DNA from: Ottelia alismoides
Lineage: Eukaryota > Streptophyta > Magnoliopsida > Alismatales > Hydrocharitaceae
Assembly: GCA_037367405.1 (NCBI GenBank)
Contig: JAZKJV010002611.1
Coordinates: forward strand, 310,001 to 374,000
Length of the DNA stretch: 64,000 bases
Reading direction: 5' to 3'
Each line of letters opens with the position of its first letter. Positions within the stretch are counted from its first letter, which is position 1. Of this stretch, positions 10,702-23,562 are shown piece after piece. Under the pieces are notes generated by a model, which saw only the letters and a list, made by a program, of their open reading frames with translations, did no database searches and was not told where the DNA came from. The position numbers and the translations under genes are program-made.

Positions 10702-11760
10702 CTGCTTGGCGTTGGTTGGTGGCTGGAGTCATCTGATCACATCCACCTTAGCAGGGTCAACCTCCATTCCTCTCGTGGGGATGACGTGCCCACACACAAT
10801 GCCCTCCGTCACCATGAAGTGACTTTTCTCCCAGGAGAGCACCAGATTAACCTCACAACATCTTTTGAGGACTCGGTCAAGATTCCTAAGACAGGAATCG
10901 AAGGAATCATCGTGAACCGAGAAGTCATCCATGAAGACTTCCAGGAATTTGCCGACCATTTCGGCGAATACAGCAATCATGCATCTTTAGAAAGTACCGG
11001 GAGCATTGCATAACCCGAAGGGCATGCGCCTGAAAGCATAGGTACCAAAGGGGATGTGAATATGGTCTTTTCCTGATCCTCCAGAGCTATGGCTACTTGG
11101 TTGTCGCCCGAGAACCCATCTAAGAAGCAGAAGAACTCTTTCCCCGCTAGTCTCTCTAAGATCTGATCAATGAACGGCAGGGGGAAATGATCCTTCTTCG
11201 TCGCGGCATTCAGGCGTCTGTAACACACAGACGCGCCACGACGTGGGCACTCGTGTCACGATCTCCTCTCTGTCCTCATTGGTCATTGTCTGAATTCCTG
11301 ACTTTTTCAGGACAACATGGATTGGGGCCACCCACTTAGAGTTGGAGATTGGGTAAATGAAACCCGCGTTGCACCATTTCTCTATCTCCTTCTTCACTAC
11401 CTCTCGAAAATTTGGATTCAAATGACGTTGGAATTCACGAGAGGGTTTGGCTTCATTCTCCAAGTAGATATGGTGCGAACACAGAGCGGGATTTATCCCG
11501 TGGAGATCGGAAATGCTCCAGCCTATCGCCTTGCGGTTTTGTTCCAGGATATCTAGCAAGCGAGATTCCTGCTCCTCGGTCAGCCGCGAACTGATGATGA
11601 CCGGATATTTCTTCTCCTGACCCTTAAGGAAGGTGTATTTCAGTGTTATGGGTAAAGTTTTGAGCTCTGGTAAGGTGTGATCATCTAAGAAATCCGGCTC
11701 AATCGAATCTGGCTGAGTGTTGGAAGTGGCTGGATCTTTCTCTATAATAGCTGCCACCAA
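10702..11760 (-). pseudogene. Reverse transcriptase core of element 1
   Basis: The N-terminal part (11760-11230) shows SDLHGINPALCSHHIYLE and GFIYPISNSKWVAPIHVV. A frameshift near 11230 moves to NAATKKDHFPLPFIDQILER and FLDGFSGDNQVAIA, where the usual SGYNQ Tyr is Asp. A second shift near 11000 leads to the catalytic block EVFMDDFSVHDDSFDSCL (about 10930), the gypsy form of the YxDD site. The DNA polymerase is inactive as encoded because the frame is broken at least three times. Confidence 0.88.
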
Positions 11761-12062
11761 ATTATTTGGCTCTGGAGCGGATCGTCAAAGGTCTCCATGA
11801 AATTGGCGAAAGCCACGTCCGACTCTTCATCCTCATCTTCTGATTGTCCTAAAGAGGGAAGGACTGTCAAGCCCAGCTGGGCTTCTAAGTCATCGAAGAT
11901 GTAGGGGGATGCAGGTTCTGAGCTGTACTCGTCTCTGAGGACCTCGCAAACTGACTCATGCACTAGATCATCTCCTGAAGGGAGGGACTCATCGAGGCTG
12001 GCTGGGTTCTGTCTCCATGGCCCAACTGTGTCTACATGGTCGTGGTCTGCTTCGAACGAAGA
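11761..12062 (-). pseudogene. Protease-RT linker of element 1
   Basis: This low-identity acidic linker separates protease from RT. Part of it is open at 11963-11742 (with LGQSEDEDEESDVAFANFME). It is continuous with its neighbours but broken by stops, and no domain was recognised. Confidence 0.55.
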
Positions 12063-12702
12063 CTACTCGGTGCTGGATTCGGAATCCGGTCTCTGCCATC
12101 TGGTCTGCTTCATCTCAAGTTCCTCATCTCCGCCTAGAGTTTGGAACTGGATCTTCCCCGTCTTGTAATCAAACAAGACCCCTGCTGTCCTGAGGAAGGG
12201 CATGCCTAAGATAATCTGGGAATCTCTCCAATTACGAGGGGTTTCCATTTCTAGGACAGTGAAGTCCACCATGTATTCTTGCCCCTCGACTTTGATCACA
12301 ACATTCCTCAATTCTCCTTGGGACCTCTTGGTTGATTTATTAGCGAATTGCAGAGGGCTCTAGATTTCCTAAGAGGTCCGAGATTAAGCCGCTCATAGAG
12401 GGTTGTAGGCATTAGGTTATTGAGGAACCATTGTCCAGGAGAGTGCGTGCAAACGCGATGTCATAAACATGACTCACTACATAGTGTGCACACATGTCTC
12501 TTCGTTTCCTTGGAAACGAGTTCTTTATTGCACAAGTCGTGGCTACTGACAGAACGTGTTTCTCAACATGGCTTTTGGTCTTCCTGCTAACCCTAGTAGG
12601 TGTGCATCTCACCTTAAGGTATTTCTGAAATGCAGGAGTCATTTCCACGTACTTGTCAAAGGGGATTGTGACCTTGATATATTTGTTACAGAATTCAGCC
12701 AT
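12063..12702 (-). pseudogene. Aspartic protease of element 1
   Basis: The region opens with the gag-protease junction (IPFDKYVEMTPAFQKYLKVR). The active-site block follows as FARTLLDNGSSIT (about 12450-12415), where the normal DTG triad reads DNG. After a broken stretch (12411-12312) comes VVIKVEGQEYMVDFTVLEME and the C-terminal block IILGMPFLRTAGVLFDYKTG. The enzyme would cut the Gag-Pol precursor; stops and the altered triad suggest it is dead. Confidence 0.8.
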
Positions 12703-13091
12703 CTCAGGGTCATCGTTTTGGATTTTTTTTTGATTTTCTTCTTTCCACCCGTAAGAGCTCGGGGGAAAGGGATTATTGACTCTAACTCATGTTTTGAAAC
12801 TGAAATCTTTTCATTGAAAGCTGGAACTGAGTTATGTACACGACTCAGACTCTGACTCGGACTAAAAGAAACATGCTAGGACGAAACCGGTGATGCGTCT
12901 TCTGCTTCTTCTGGACGGTCCTCCTCAGATGGAGGTGCGGGCTCTTCATCAGTTTCGCTGGACTCACTAATGATGCGGGAATGTTGCTTCGAGGACTCCG
13001 ATGTCCTCTTCTTCTGCCGGTGATGGTGTTGGTGGTGTTGCTCCCCTTCCTCCAAGTTCTCCTCAGGTAGAGACTCGAAGGTTCCTTCCTT
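12703..13091 (-). pseudogene. Acidic gag C-terminal linker
   Basis: Directly after the gag stop (TAG at 13094-13092) the same frame stays open into an acidic, His-rich stretch (EEGEQHHQHHHRQKKR, then SETDEEPAPPSEEDRPEEAE). This suggests the TAG is a secondary mutation and gag-pol was once one frame, as is usual in Athila elements. Confidence 0.6.
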
Positions 13092-14795
13092 CTATGCCCG
13101 TGCCCGATCAGGTATGGTCATGGTCCTTCCACTCCTGAGGGACATATGATTTACATTATCGTACGAAAGGATCTCATGTTTAGATAAATAATTATCTGAA
13201 TAGTATACCTGATCACAAGGTCGGTTCTGTCCATGGAGTATGTTGTTCAGGTTGGCCTGAACCTGTGCGGGAATTGGGGTCTTTGGCGCCATCTGTAGGT
13301 CCTGGGTACGAGAGACACGATTGATATCGGTTCTCATATCCAGATAATCGTTCTGCATCTGTTGGACCCTATCAGACAGGGTTTGGATTGCCAAGGTGAG
13401 GGTCTCCAGTTCAGTGGGCTGGGCTGGCTGATGTGCAGACGAGGTTCTGTATTGGCCCTGCTGGCCATGCCGATATTGCTGCTGGTGGTGGGACGGTGCT
13501 GGACCCTGTTGATAGGTGCGTTGCTGCTGCTGGTACTGCTGAGGCTGGTACCCTTGTTCTGGCCTGGACTGAAAGCACGGTGCGGGGACAGACCTGGTTT
13601 CTTGGTAGGCTGGGGATGGGCGGTGAGGCTGACCCTTCCCCATTTCTGCCTGTCTGACAATCGGGTCACGGCTATACCAAAGCCCGTTGATCTTGTACAC
13701 CTGCGGAGGCTCCTCGTATCTGGTCTCCACTTGTGGGGGTGCATGCTGGTCCTGCTGGGTGTAAGTCTGATCCCTGCCACTCTGAGGACCCGATGCCTGT
13801 TCCTGTACAAGATGGACTCGATGTACAGGTACAGGTGGTGCAGAAGGGATAGGTAGCTTTATCTTAGCTACCTTCTCAGAAAACTCCTCCACTTGCTTCG
13901 GTAGATGTGAAAGAGACTCAAGGTCCGCGACCCTCTTGTGGATCTGCTCGACCATGGTTAGCTTGTCGGCAATCATCCCCATGCTAGGGATGAGGTCCTC
14001 GGTCAGATCCGCTGTAGTCCTTCGGGTTGTCTCGTTGGATAAGATTGAGGGAGACAACTGATAGGCCCTGGTGGCCTGCGACCTGTCGATTTCCGCCATC
14101 TGCTCCAGGATCTTCCATACAGCATTATCATTTTTGTTCAAATAGCTTCCTCCACAGGCGGCACTTACTAACCCATGCATCTCCGGGGTTAGTCCACAGA
14201 ACAAGGTCTGGACTAAGATCGCCTTAGAAATGCCATGGCAGGGGCATTTCTGTACTAAGTCATTGAACCTATCCCAGGCATCATGGAAAGGTTCACTGGG
14301 TCCTTGGGAGAAGCTAGCGATCCTTGTTCTCATTTGGTTAGTTCTACTGAGAGGGTAGAACTTTTTCGGAAAGAGGTCCTTGAACTGCATCCAGGTAGTA
14401 CATATCACCCCTAGGTTCTTCAGCCAATGTGCTGGCTTATATCCTAAGGCAAATGGGGTGGCCTTCAATCTAATGTAATCTTGGCCAACATTGGGATGGC
14501 TAAGATTGTTGCAAACCAGCTCGAAGTCTCGAAGGAAAGTGTACGGTTCTTCGTTGATATTTCCATTGAACTTCGGTAGCAGGCTAAGGAAATGGGGCTT
14601 CAACTCAAATGCTTCGGCGGGAACCGCTGGTGCCAACCAATTCTGTATCTCGTTCTCCGCTGGGTTGTAGGCATCAACCATTGGTCGGTCGATACTCCTA
14701 GCTGTGAGATCTGCATTTCTTTGTTCGTCGTCAGCAAGGCGATTAAGAATCCGTTGTAGTTGCTCCTCATCCGGTGGTGGCTGCTTAGGCGACAT
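13092..14795 (-). pseudogene. Gag of element 1, 567 codons
   Basis: Gag forms the virus-like particle and packages RNA. I chose the ATG at 14795-14793 (MSPKQPPPDEEQ); the frame upstream is open but lacks an ATG. Capsid-like blocks of the plant retrotransposon gag family are clear: LLPKFNGNINEEPYTFLRDF, LKATPFALGYKPAHWL, TTWMQFKDLFPKKFYPLSRT and PFHDAWDRFNDLVQKCPCHG (about 14620-14230). The C-terminal half is Gln/Pro-rich (YQPQQYQQQQRTYQQG). No CCHC zinc knuckle is visible. This long frame is intact, but the downstream genes are broken, so it is listed as part of a dead element. Confidence 0.85.
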
Positions 14796-16413
14796 CTTGT
14801 TCTCTATTCCTAGGTGTGAAATAAGGTCGGTGTCAGAGGACAAATCAAGGAAGGGATTACCGAGGCGATGGTCTTCCTCGGTAAGCTCGGAGGAGAGGAA
14901 AGGGTTGGTTTGAGAGTAACCACCCTGGGTGTGAGGGATCCAGAACTCAAGAGGGTCATGAGTCCTGGGTGGCCCAAGGTGCGCTTGGGTCTGTGAAGAT
15001 TATTTTCGTGGGGGGCTCAGAGAAAGATTGGCAAATAATGTGTCGATATTCCCCCAGTCATTCATCTTGAAGTGGGGAGAAGAAGTGGGAGATCTAAGTG
15101 AAGATAGGATTTGTCTCCTACCTGAAGCAAACAATTCAATCCAAGACCCTGGGTTCACACTCAACACAGTGAAGGACTCGAAACCGACTCCAATTTATCT
15201 TGTAAATTTTAAATGTGATTTTTCAAGCAAGATAGCAAGGATTACGCGGCCTATAGGGAAGTCGGCTCAGAGCCGGATGCATCTTCCCTGTTTAATCTAT
15301 CACCTAAGATACCGCTGATCCTCCCCTTTCTTCGCTCCTATCTAGAGTTGGGACTCAAAGACGTGCCCCTATCTACCTGCAAGCAGGCGGAGGATGACAA
15401 AGCTAGGCCTTGTCGCAAAGTACCGCTGGTTCGCCCCTATCTACCCGCGAACAGGCGGAGGCTACTTGGTACTGGTCAATGAGCTAAAAGTGTCCAACTC
15501 GTGATATTTGCTAGGATCAGTTGGCCCGTGATATGGAAGGCGGGGATTTGGGCACTGCCTTAAGGTGTTCACACACACTCAAGTACCCTCACTCAGCCTG
15601 AAAACAAGGTCGGGGATTAGTCTCCCGCAAACAGTTTTTCAATTTTATTGATTTTTTTGGGTCAATACTGTTAGCAGTCCCGATTTAAGTTAAGTTCTCA
15701 CTTGTTAGTCCAACCACACAACACACCTAACGTCCATTCCCAATTTCCGTTTACTTTGAAAAACAGAGGGGGGGAATCGAGAAAAGCCGATGCACGAAAA
15801 ACGATGATGCGTATGCTGAGTTGAGAAGACTTATAGTGATCCCTTCGCTTTTACGTAGGATGCAAGACAGTATTGAAATTTTACACTATATCCAAATGCA
15901 GACGACAAAATCCGCTCCTAGACAGGCAGTTCAATTAGCGAGTGAAGAACAGATTGATTTGACTAGATCTATGGTCTAGGTGCGTCTTTTAAGTGGTTGT
16001 GTGGTCCTAAAAATTACGAGCACAAGCAATTCCTAAAGTCCACTCGAGGAGCCGCTAGTGCAAGCCTAAGTTACAATTCAAACCACGCAGCACACGGGGA
16101 CACAGTTCCACTATTTTTACACACGCGAGAACCCAAACGGGAACCGCTGGAAATGACGCGAAAAATGTGGAAATAAATGAAATGTACAAGTTCTCTCAAA
16201 TCACTCAAACAAATTAAAATGCGTGTTCCTCGAAGCATCTTCGACTCCGGTGTCCCTCACACAAAAACAAGTTGGGGTCAGATAGAGAACGACACAAAAA
16301 TGCAACAATTTAAAAGACAGAGAAATATTCACAAGAAAAACCGGGGGTCAGACTACCTGGGGATTGAAAATCAAACAATCAGAATTTCACTTCAAATTAA
16401 CCTAAGCCATGCC
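14796..16413 (-). other. Leader between primer site and gag, element 1
   Basis: This 1.6-kb leader has no family-matching frame. Blocks match the leader of element 2, for example the text before gag around 15130-15180 (inverted 'cactgtgttgagtgtgaac'), which parallels 55240-55290. It probably holds the packaging signal. Confidence 0.5.
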
Positions 16414-16431
16414 TCCCCGGAAACGACGCCA
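16414..16431 (-). other. Primer binding site (tRNA-Asp type)
   Basis: On the minus strand it reads TGGCGTCGTTTCCGGGGA, two mismatches from the complement of the 3' end of plant tRNA-Asp. It lies 3 bp inside the 5' LTR end, where minus-strand DNA synthesis starts. Confidence 0.8.
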
Positions 16432-16434
16432 TTT

Positions 16435-19400
16435 TGATAGCCGCTCCCGCACCCTCGGTTAATTCAGGCAGATTAATGTCCAAATTAATTAGAAGTGTTC
16501 GTTGCAGTCGGCTACAAGAGGGAATATCAAAAACCACTTTAATTAGATTCGAGTTAATTTCAAGCGGCAGATTTTTTTACTTAGTGAAGTCCAAGGTCGA
16601 ACTCAGGGAGGCATCTGTCTCCTTAGGTCAATTTTTAGCAAAATCCAAGTGTGAGATTTTCTGGGAATATATTTTTGGTCTTTTTCTGTTTTCAATGCAG
16701 GACACATGCAAAAATCAGGCCAATATAAAGTTAAATCAGTTAAGGTGTCAAATGAAGTCCAAAAATTATAAAAATTGGCCAGATAACTAAGGAAATCACC
16801 AATTAAATTATTTGGGCCTCGATATGCGTGCAAATGACATGAAATTTTTATGCAAGGTTTAAGTTAACTATCTTAGAGCTACTATGAATTTTTGAGAATT
16901 TTTTGAGCTACAGAGAATTAATTATCAATTAAAAGGTCCAACTGGGCAAAATAACACAAAAATCAACCAATTAATCAATTTAAAAATCTACTGATACCAC
17001 AAAAATATGACAAGTGTCACAACAGCTAGAGGACAAGTTACTCAACAACATGCAATTTTTAGAATTCAAAATGATGCAAAATAACACCTAGGGATGCATG
17101 CAAAGACAGGGGTATATTTGCAATACAAGAAAGTAAAATTAACATAAAAGTAAACATGCTGACAGGGACTCAAATGCAATTACCTATAATGCTGGGGGGT
17201 GGCATGCAATTTTCTCCACTAGGCACGTGCTCCTCATGTGGGGGCGCTTCACAGGGACCTTTCTGCAATTTTGAAAAGCTCCTAGGGCCTCTATGCAAAT
17301 TACCCAGGCCGCACGTGCTCCTCACGTGGCGCGGCCTAGGCTCGGGCGCTCCTGGAGGTCTGGAGTAAGGCTCGGAGAAGACTCGGGTGGTCCGAGCCTA
17401 GGGTCGGGAAGAGGCTCGGACCCGATGTCGTGGCTGGTTGCGGACCTTTGGATCAAGATCGATCCAAAGGATGTCGGTGCTGCCGCATGGCGAGATCTGA
17501 GGCCGTCAGATCAGGATCGATCCAACGGTGCTAGGAAATTGCTGAAAGGGGGCGACGTGGCTGAATGCTGACCGCTGGATTACAGAAGTATCCAACGGCT
17601 CGTGGGCTGCTCCAGATGTTGCACACGTAGCTCACTCCGGTCCGTGGGATCTCAAATGATCCTACGGATGTCTGCAGCTACGGATGATGAATGACGTGGC
17701 GTGAAGTCGACCGTTCGATCGAGATGATCGAACGGTAGCTGGGGCTTCTCCCTCAATGGTCCTCCGCCGCCTACGGAAGAGATGGAGGGGCTCCGGCGAC
17801 GAGGCCTTGGCTCCGCCCGTCCTTCCGGGTGTCGGTGAAGCTCTCCGGGGACTCGAAGAGATCCCAGAAGAAGCGCGGTGGTGCGGCGAGGCGTCCGGTG
17901 GTCCCAGGAAGGAAAGAGGCGGGTCGGAAGTCGTTGTCGATGAAGCTCGAAGGTGACTCCGGTGAGCCTCCGACCAGTGAATGAAATAGGTACCTGCAGG
18001 GGTTAATAATATAGCCGAAGCATGTAGTGCGATCGTGGGGATGTGAGGGTGGTCGGCGAAGCCTAAGGGGGATCGTAGATGGTTTGGCGATGGTGCTCCG
18101 GCCAAGTGGCGGAGCTGGAGCTGATGGAGGGCGAAGTGCGTCGTCGGAGGGAGCAAAGTGTAGCGCGAGGATGAGAACTCCGTCGCGGAGCTCGACGAGG
18201 TGAGAACGGAACGAGAAGATGTGGGTGGAGCTTGAATAGAGTCGGAGAAAATCAAAGGAAAAATCGAACGAATGTCGGAGGAAGATGGAGGAAATTACCT
18301 GGGGTTTGGAGCTCGAAGTCGAGATCCAGGTCGTCCCTCGAAGGGGCAGTAAGACCCTGAGCTCAAGCAGCTGCTCGGAGTACGGTTGCGACAAGGCGGT
18401 GGCGCCGTGGATCTCGCCGGAGAAGAAACCCTTCGTCGCTCAAAGATTCACTCGCTTGATGTCACCAAACGAAAGCTCTGAGCTCAGGGAAGCTCTCAGG
18501 GATGGCGGATGGGTGTGAAATCGGCCGGTGGTCGAGTATTTATAGATTGAAGTAGATGGCCGGGTTGGTGAGGGGGCGAAGTTCATGGAGTTCATGGAGT
18601 GTTGCTGGCGAACGACGTGGGTAGTGAAGTGGCTGGCGAAGATAATGAATGAGTGGGAAGGACGTGGAGATGATGGTGATCGTCGACGGTGGAGGGAGCG
18701 CGGCCAAGAATAGAAAGGGGCTGCCCCTCCCGCAAGGTGGAGATCGTGGGAGAGAGGGGTGCCAGAGGTAGGAGACGAGGTCGTGGCCGTTGGATCTTGT
18801 GATCCAACGGCCCAGATCTTATCGCTAAGGAGCGGGCGAGATCTGATCGAGGCGAGGTGATCTGAGGATGTGATTTCGCCACGTGGCGCGTCGGTGGAGT
18901 AGCGTACGCGAGCGGTGTGGATCACATATGGGGTGGCTTGATCAGAGGGACGTGGAGCGACCACGTGGCGCAACGGAGGTGAGGCACGAACGGGCGGCTG
19001 GGATGCAATCAGGGTGTTGATCGAAGGGCTGAGATGCAAGGCGGGATGAATGGTTGTGATGGAGGGGTGGCGTGCATGATCCAAGGGCGCAACATGCACC
19101 ACGTGGCGTACTTTGAAAGAGGCGCGAACGGGCGGATCAGATGAGGCCCTGGCGATCACCAGACGGTGGAGTTTTAAGGCGTACGTGGAGGCAGCTCCAC
19201 CGTTGGATCTGGATGAAGATCCAATGGCTGAGAGCGCAGGCGGATGAGTCAAGGGGGCGGGCCGCGTGGCGCAACCAGAGGGTGCCACGTGGCTAGCTGT
19301 GATTGGCTGCGAGAAGAAATAACTGTAGAGAGAGAAGGAGGCTGAATTTGGAAAAACTCAAAACATGAAAGTTGTAGATCTTGATGAGATCTAAAAGTTT

Positions 19401-19900
19401 TATGTTGACCAAAGACAGAGATGAGGTCAACTATGATACAAAAATACAAATATACATGTGTAGTATACAAAGAGGCCCAAAAACCCAACTTTTTCATACG
19501 AGCTCCAAATTGGATGAAATTAGTCTCATTTTAAAGGTCTTTGAATGTGTATTATTCTAAAAGTGAGTTGACCTATTTTGGAGTTAGTATGAGGGGTCTA
19601 TGGTCACTTTATGGTCCAAGGACTTTAGGGCTTTATTGGTGTTTTTACAAAGGTAATTCATGGCTTTCTTATATTATTAACTAAGGTGTACATAGTATAA
19701 GGGAGAGCTTATTTTTAATAGGTGAATATTTTACAAGGGATTTTTGGCTTCTTATTTAATGCAAAAGGGAGTGCTAAAATGCATGTATTATGAATGCCTG
19801 TATGAATGCTATTTATTGGTTATAAAGGAAATATGCCTCTATTTACTCGGGATCAAGGCTCTATTTTTATCTTTTAGAGTGATGAATCACAGATTCATCA
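16435..19900 (-). repeat. Element 1 5' LTR (right copy)
   Basis: It starts on plus with TG at 16435, beside the primer site, and ends CA at 19900 with the family terminus. Length is 3466 bp. From 16842 rightward it matches the left LTR; 16435-16841 does not. It contains the TATA box at 18537-18544, ACGTGGC motifs (about 18880, 18962, 19100, 19285) and inverted GTTGGATC pairs. Long frames in the GC-rich part (such as 19288-18440 on minus) are not matched by an intact frame in the left copy, so I do not call them genes. Confidence 0.82.
18537..18544 (-). promoter_or_regulatory. TATA box of element 1 5' LTR
   Basis: The minus strand reads TATAAATA followed by ctcgaccaccgg. The equivalent site in the left LTR (5493-5500) has lost the first T. 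Confidence 0.6.
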
Positions 19901-20767
19901 GTGGGAGATTTTAAAGAAGAAGTAATGAGGAATATGATGGAGTGGTTTAGGGGGTCAAAATGATGGTCAGAGCACGATGAAACATATAATCAGAGTACTA
20001 ACTCCGGGGACTACGAATTTCAAAATCTACACTAATTAACAGGAAATGGAATGAAACGAAATGAAAGATTAAACTAGGCATTAAAAATGAGAGCTAAAGA
20101 ATCTAAGCCAACATCTTGGCATGGATGAAACCATGGAGCAGGGAACCTCGCCTGAGCTGATCTCTGACGACGATTGGATCAACTCCTCTGCCCTTATCCA
20201 CATCGAAGACTAGGGAATCACTTGATGTCACCAAGGGTTCATGTCTGGGAGTTATCTTTTGGGTTACGATTAGGTTAGAGGATCAAAAGTCAAAATGGAG
20301 GTGGGGGTGATTTTTGTACAAGTGGAAGGTGGCGATCTTGTGAGGGAGGTGGTGTGCGAGAGGAAGGAGGTAGGTGGAATCTCAAGGCATGGCGAGACAG
20401 AGGGAAGTAAGGAGGTCAGAAAGGTGGAGAGCTCGAGGAAGATGGAGTTGTAGAGGGAGCGTATAAAATGAGAGAAGGAAGGGTGTTCACAGCTCTAATA
20501 GGATCAGAGCATACTAGAGGTACAATTGACTTGAGGGTCAACAAACGAAGGGCTCTTATTGGTCCATGTAAGACCAATAAGGACAAAAAATACTTAAAAA
20601 TATGTGTTGATTCAATAATAAATAGTAGATGATTTTATAATTAATCCTTAAAATATAAAAAATGTTTTCGATTATAAACTATTTTTTAGTGATTTTTATT
20701 TATTTTTACAATATTATTTCTTAGGTGTTAATTTTTACATGTATATGTATAGGTATATGATAAAAAT
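19901..20767 (-). repeat. Diverged Athila-type LTR fragment, minus strand
   Basis: A purine-rich stretch with a block (accaataag...gttgaccc, inverted, near 20540-20580) that parallels U3 text near 46770-46800 and 44790-44830. The part 19980-20070 resembles 23430-23530. It is an old LTR piece without a gene, directly abutting element 1. Confidence 0.4.
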
Positions 20768-22379
20768 ATGTTATTCATCACTCTAAAGGCTGAAAATAGA
20801 GCTCTGCTTTGATAATCATATATATTTTATTTTTAGCATTCAAGCATGTGTAAATAGTATTCATATTTTAGCATTCATAAGTGCATTAATAAGAGACCAT
20901 AAATTGTGCTTATTATTGATGAATATGAATTTCATCATCTTTATTCATTTATTTTAGCTTAAAATCCCTTATAAAATACGTGTAATATAAATAGATCTCT
21001 TCTTTTACCAACCATCATTCTTGTGTAAATATTGTATATTTATCACTATTTTAAACTAAAATAAATAAATAAAGGAAAAATAAAAAATCGAAGATTGTAT
21101 ATATGAAATAAATACAACCTGATTCTGACCCTGAGATTAGGTCAAGACTTTACCTAATCAATAAGGAATAAAGTAGGGGGAGATAAGGCCTAAATTCAAG
21201 AAAATCAAGAAAATCAAGAAAACTAACCCTCATTTTTGTGTATTCATCGCATGTATATCACTATATATAATTCATATTAATTACACTATTTTATTTCTCA
21301 CCAAAATCATTCCAAATACAATTGTTTTCTTCTTAAAATGAATAATAAAAATAATTTCAAGAGGAATCCTTGTACATTGTTGTTGACACGCTTTTTTAGT
21401 GTTTTTATTTTAATGAATAAATCATAAGTGTCATCGCAACCCAAAGAAGTGTCAAACAAAAAAAATATTCTCAAGTAAAAATAAAGACAAATATGTAGCA
21501 AGAGTTGCTATTTAATTTACAATGTATATCTAATCGGAATGAACTCAAGGAGGCTACAAAAATCCTGAGGGTTATTCTATGTAATGAAAAATCAATGAAA
21601 GAATGAAGGTACTTCTATGCACACTATACTTGATTTTTGTGTTTTTAGGTATTGTTTTTTTATGAATTTTAATTTTACATTTTTTTCGATTTTCAATTTT
21701 TTATTTTTATTTTTTAAATTTGTAAAGATAATTTTTTCATTTTAAAAACAATAAAATGATTAAAGGAAAATAAAGTGCACACACACACATTCTTTTTTTA
21801 TTCTTCAAATTTGTCAAAAATAATTAGAAAGTTAGGCATAAATTATTGTTGGATTTTTGATGATGTTTTAACGGTTTTTTTATTTTTCCATAGTTTTTTA
21901 AGATATTTAAAACCTATAAATAAAAAAATAGTGAATTAAATAATGAAAAATTAAATGAATGTTTTTGAAATTCTAAAATAACAAATAAAATGAAATATAT
22001 ACATAATGAAAGATATTTTTTATATTTTCCAAAGAGCTATTTTATGATTTTTTGGATTTTAAATTTCATTATTATTAATTTTGAATGTTTTAAGAGTTTT
22101 ATGCTTTTTTAAGGAATAAAAATGTGAAAAATGGTCACAAATTAAAATAAAATAGAAGACACATAAAATATTTTTTTCAAATTTTTTAGAAGTGTTTTTA
22201 TATATTTTTTAGGATTTTTAAATGCAAAACGGATGTTTTTATAGAGTTTTTGAATTTTAATAAATAATAGAAATTAAGAAAATGCGAAATGAAAAGATGA
22301 ATGTGATAGGACCTTATATATTTTTTGTGGGATTTTTACACATTTTTATATTTTTTACTTTGATTTTAAAAATGCAAAA
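20768..22379 (+). repeat. Diverged LTR U3 fragment, plus strand
   Basis: It begins attcatcactctaaa and continues in the order of an Athila-type U3 (gcattaataag, then cttaaaatccc), matching the U3 of element 1 read on its own strand. A palindromic TGATGAAT...TTCATCA sits at 20919-20937. The part 20925-21200 is an inverted match of 45740-46010. The remainder (21480-22379) is very AT-rich and shows nothing else. Confidence 0.45.
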
Positions 22380-22448
22380 ATAAATTAGACTCATGGGGAC
22401 TAATATGCAATCATTTTAATTGCCATCACTAAATAGTAACAAGGCAGT

Positions 22449-22516
22449 AAAATCCGGGCATTGGAATGCAATTAAACCATGCAAAATCCAGGCATAGGAA
22501 TGCAATTAAACCATGC
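22449..22516. repeat. 34-bp tandem duplication
   Basis: Two adjacent 34-bp units begin aaaatcc and end aattaaaccatgc, differing at two positions. Confidence 0.85.
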
Positions 22517-23562
22517 AAAACATGCTGAGTACATGAATAAGGCACTAAAGAACTTAGTTTCAATTTTAATAAACTTCGGCCAAATTCATTATTCAATCAT
22601 AACAGAGGGTGAATCCTGCAAATTGTCCAATTAAGCATGTGATGACACACATGAAACTAGAAATTTGGGAGTAAAATGTAATAGTAGAAATTTTAGGCTC
22701 CTCGATGCAAATTACATTTTCTTTGTTTTACAGTGACTGGACTAAATGCAAATGGAAAGAATGTAGGGGAAGAAGAAAAATCACCCAGCAGGAGGCGTGC
22801 ATTTCACATGTTGAAATGGATGGTCGATTCCGGCTCTAGATTTGATTAATGATTGAGGAAATAGGCGTCAAGCAATGGTCGTGTAGAATCTGGAGCTTGG
22901 CTCTTGATCGTGCTACTATAAATGATGCTTGACAAATTGGGAAGCGTCTCCGACCTGATGAACTTCGAATTCCTAGATCTCCCTCATCTCTCTCCCGAAC
23001 TGCTTCAACTCATGCTCAGAATGTAGCCCAAATGATTCCTCTCCGTCAGGACTCCTCGGATCTGCATGTGATCCAATCAGATTTGAATCTGAATGGATGT
23101 GGACCTGGAGCTCTCTGAAACTTCAAATGATCTTCAGAACAACACACTCTTCGTAAATCAAATGCTCCTGTCACCTAAAAAAGTTCCTATGCTCGGAGGC
23201 ATCACTCTGTCGACAGGTTATTTGACAAAAATCACCATAATAAAGGGGGACATAGGGAATGGGTCATATCCGGCGAATTGCGGTGGAATTGGATCTGAAA
23301 AGCGATCTGATCCAATGATCAGATTAAGGATAGGTTGCGGGGAATTACGAAGAAACATGAGGAGAGTTAATTAAGGCGAAAGTTGAGTTGATTTGATGAA
23401 GGATCGGATCAGAACAATGATCAGAACCTAATGCTCAAATCTACACAATTATTGGAAAATCAAACAAACTAAGTGAAGTCATGTGGAATTAAACCTAAAT
23501 CTACGACAAGGAAAGAAATGCGAAACTAAATCACCTACAGCTAGGCCTCGACAGATCATTGA

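Larger units (their letters stand above)
3401..19900 (-). mobile_element. Element 1: Athila-type Ty3/gypsy retrotransposon
   Basis: The right-to-left order is 5' LTR (16435-19900), primer site (16414-16431), leader, gag, protease, RT, RNase H, integrase, 3' region, polypurine tract (6861-6874) and 3' LTR (3401-6860). This domain order with a tRNA-Asp-type primer site and the gag sequence identifies the Athila group. All genes carry stops or frameshifts, so it is no longer autonomous. No envelope-like frame follows integrase. No 5-bp target duplication was found: the right flank is GTGGG and the left edge is unclear. The left limit at 3401 is an estimate from LTR length. Confidence 0.85.

Noticed and set aside
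13362..13856. 164-codon plus-strand frame opposite gag
   Set aside because: It is the antisense shadow of the real gag frame.
18440..19288. 282-codon minus-strand frame in the element 1 right LTR
   Set aside because: The left LTR copy breaks it into shorter frames and no domain is visible.
19901..19905. GTGGG as target duplication of element 1
   Set aside because: No matching copy found at the left edge near 3401-3800.
22449..22516. Short spaced repeats as CRISPR-like array
   Set aside because: Only two adjacent units without spacers, in plant LTR sequence; a simple tandem duplication.
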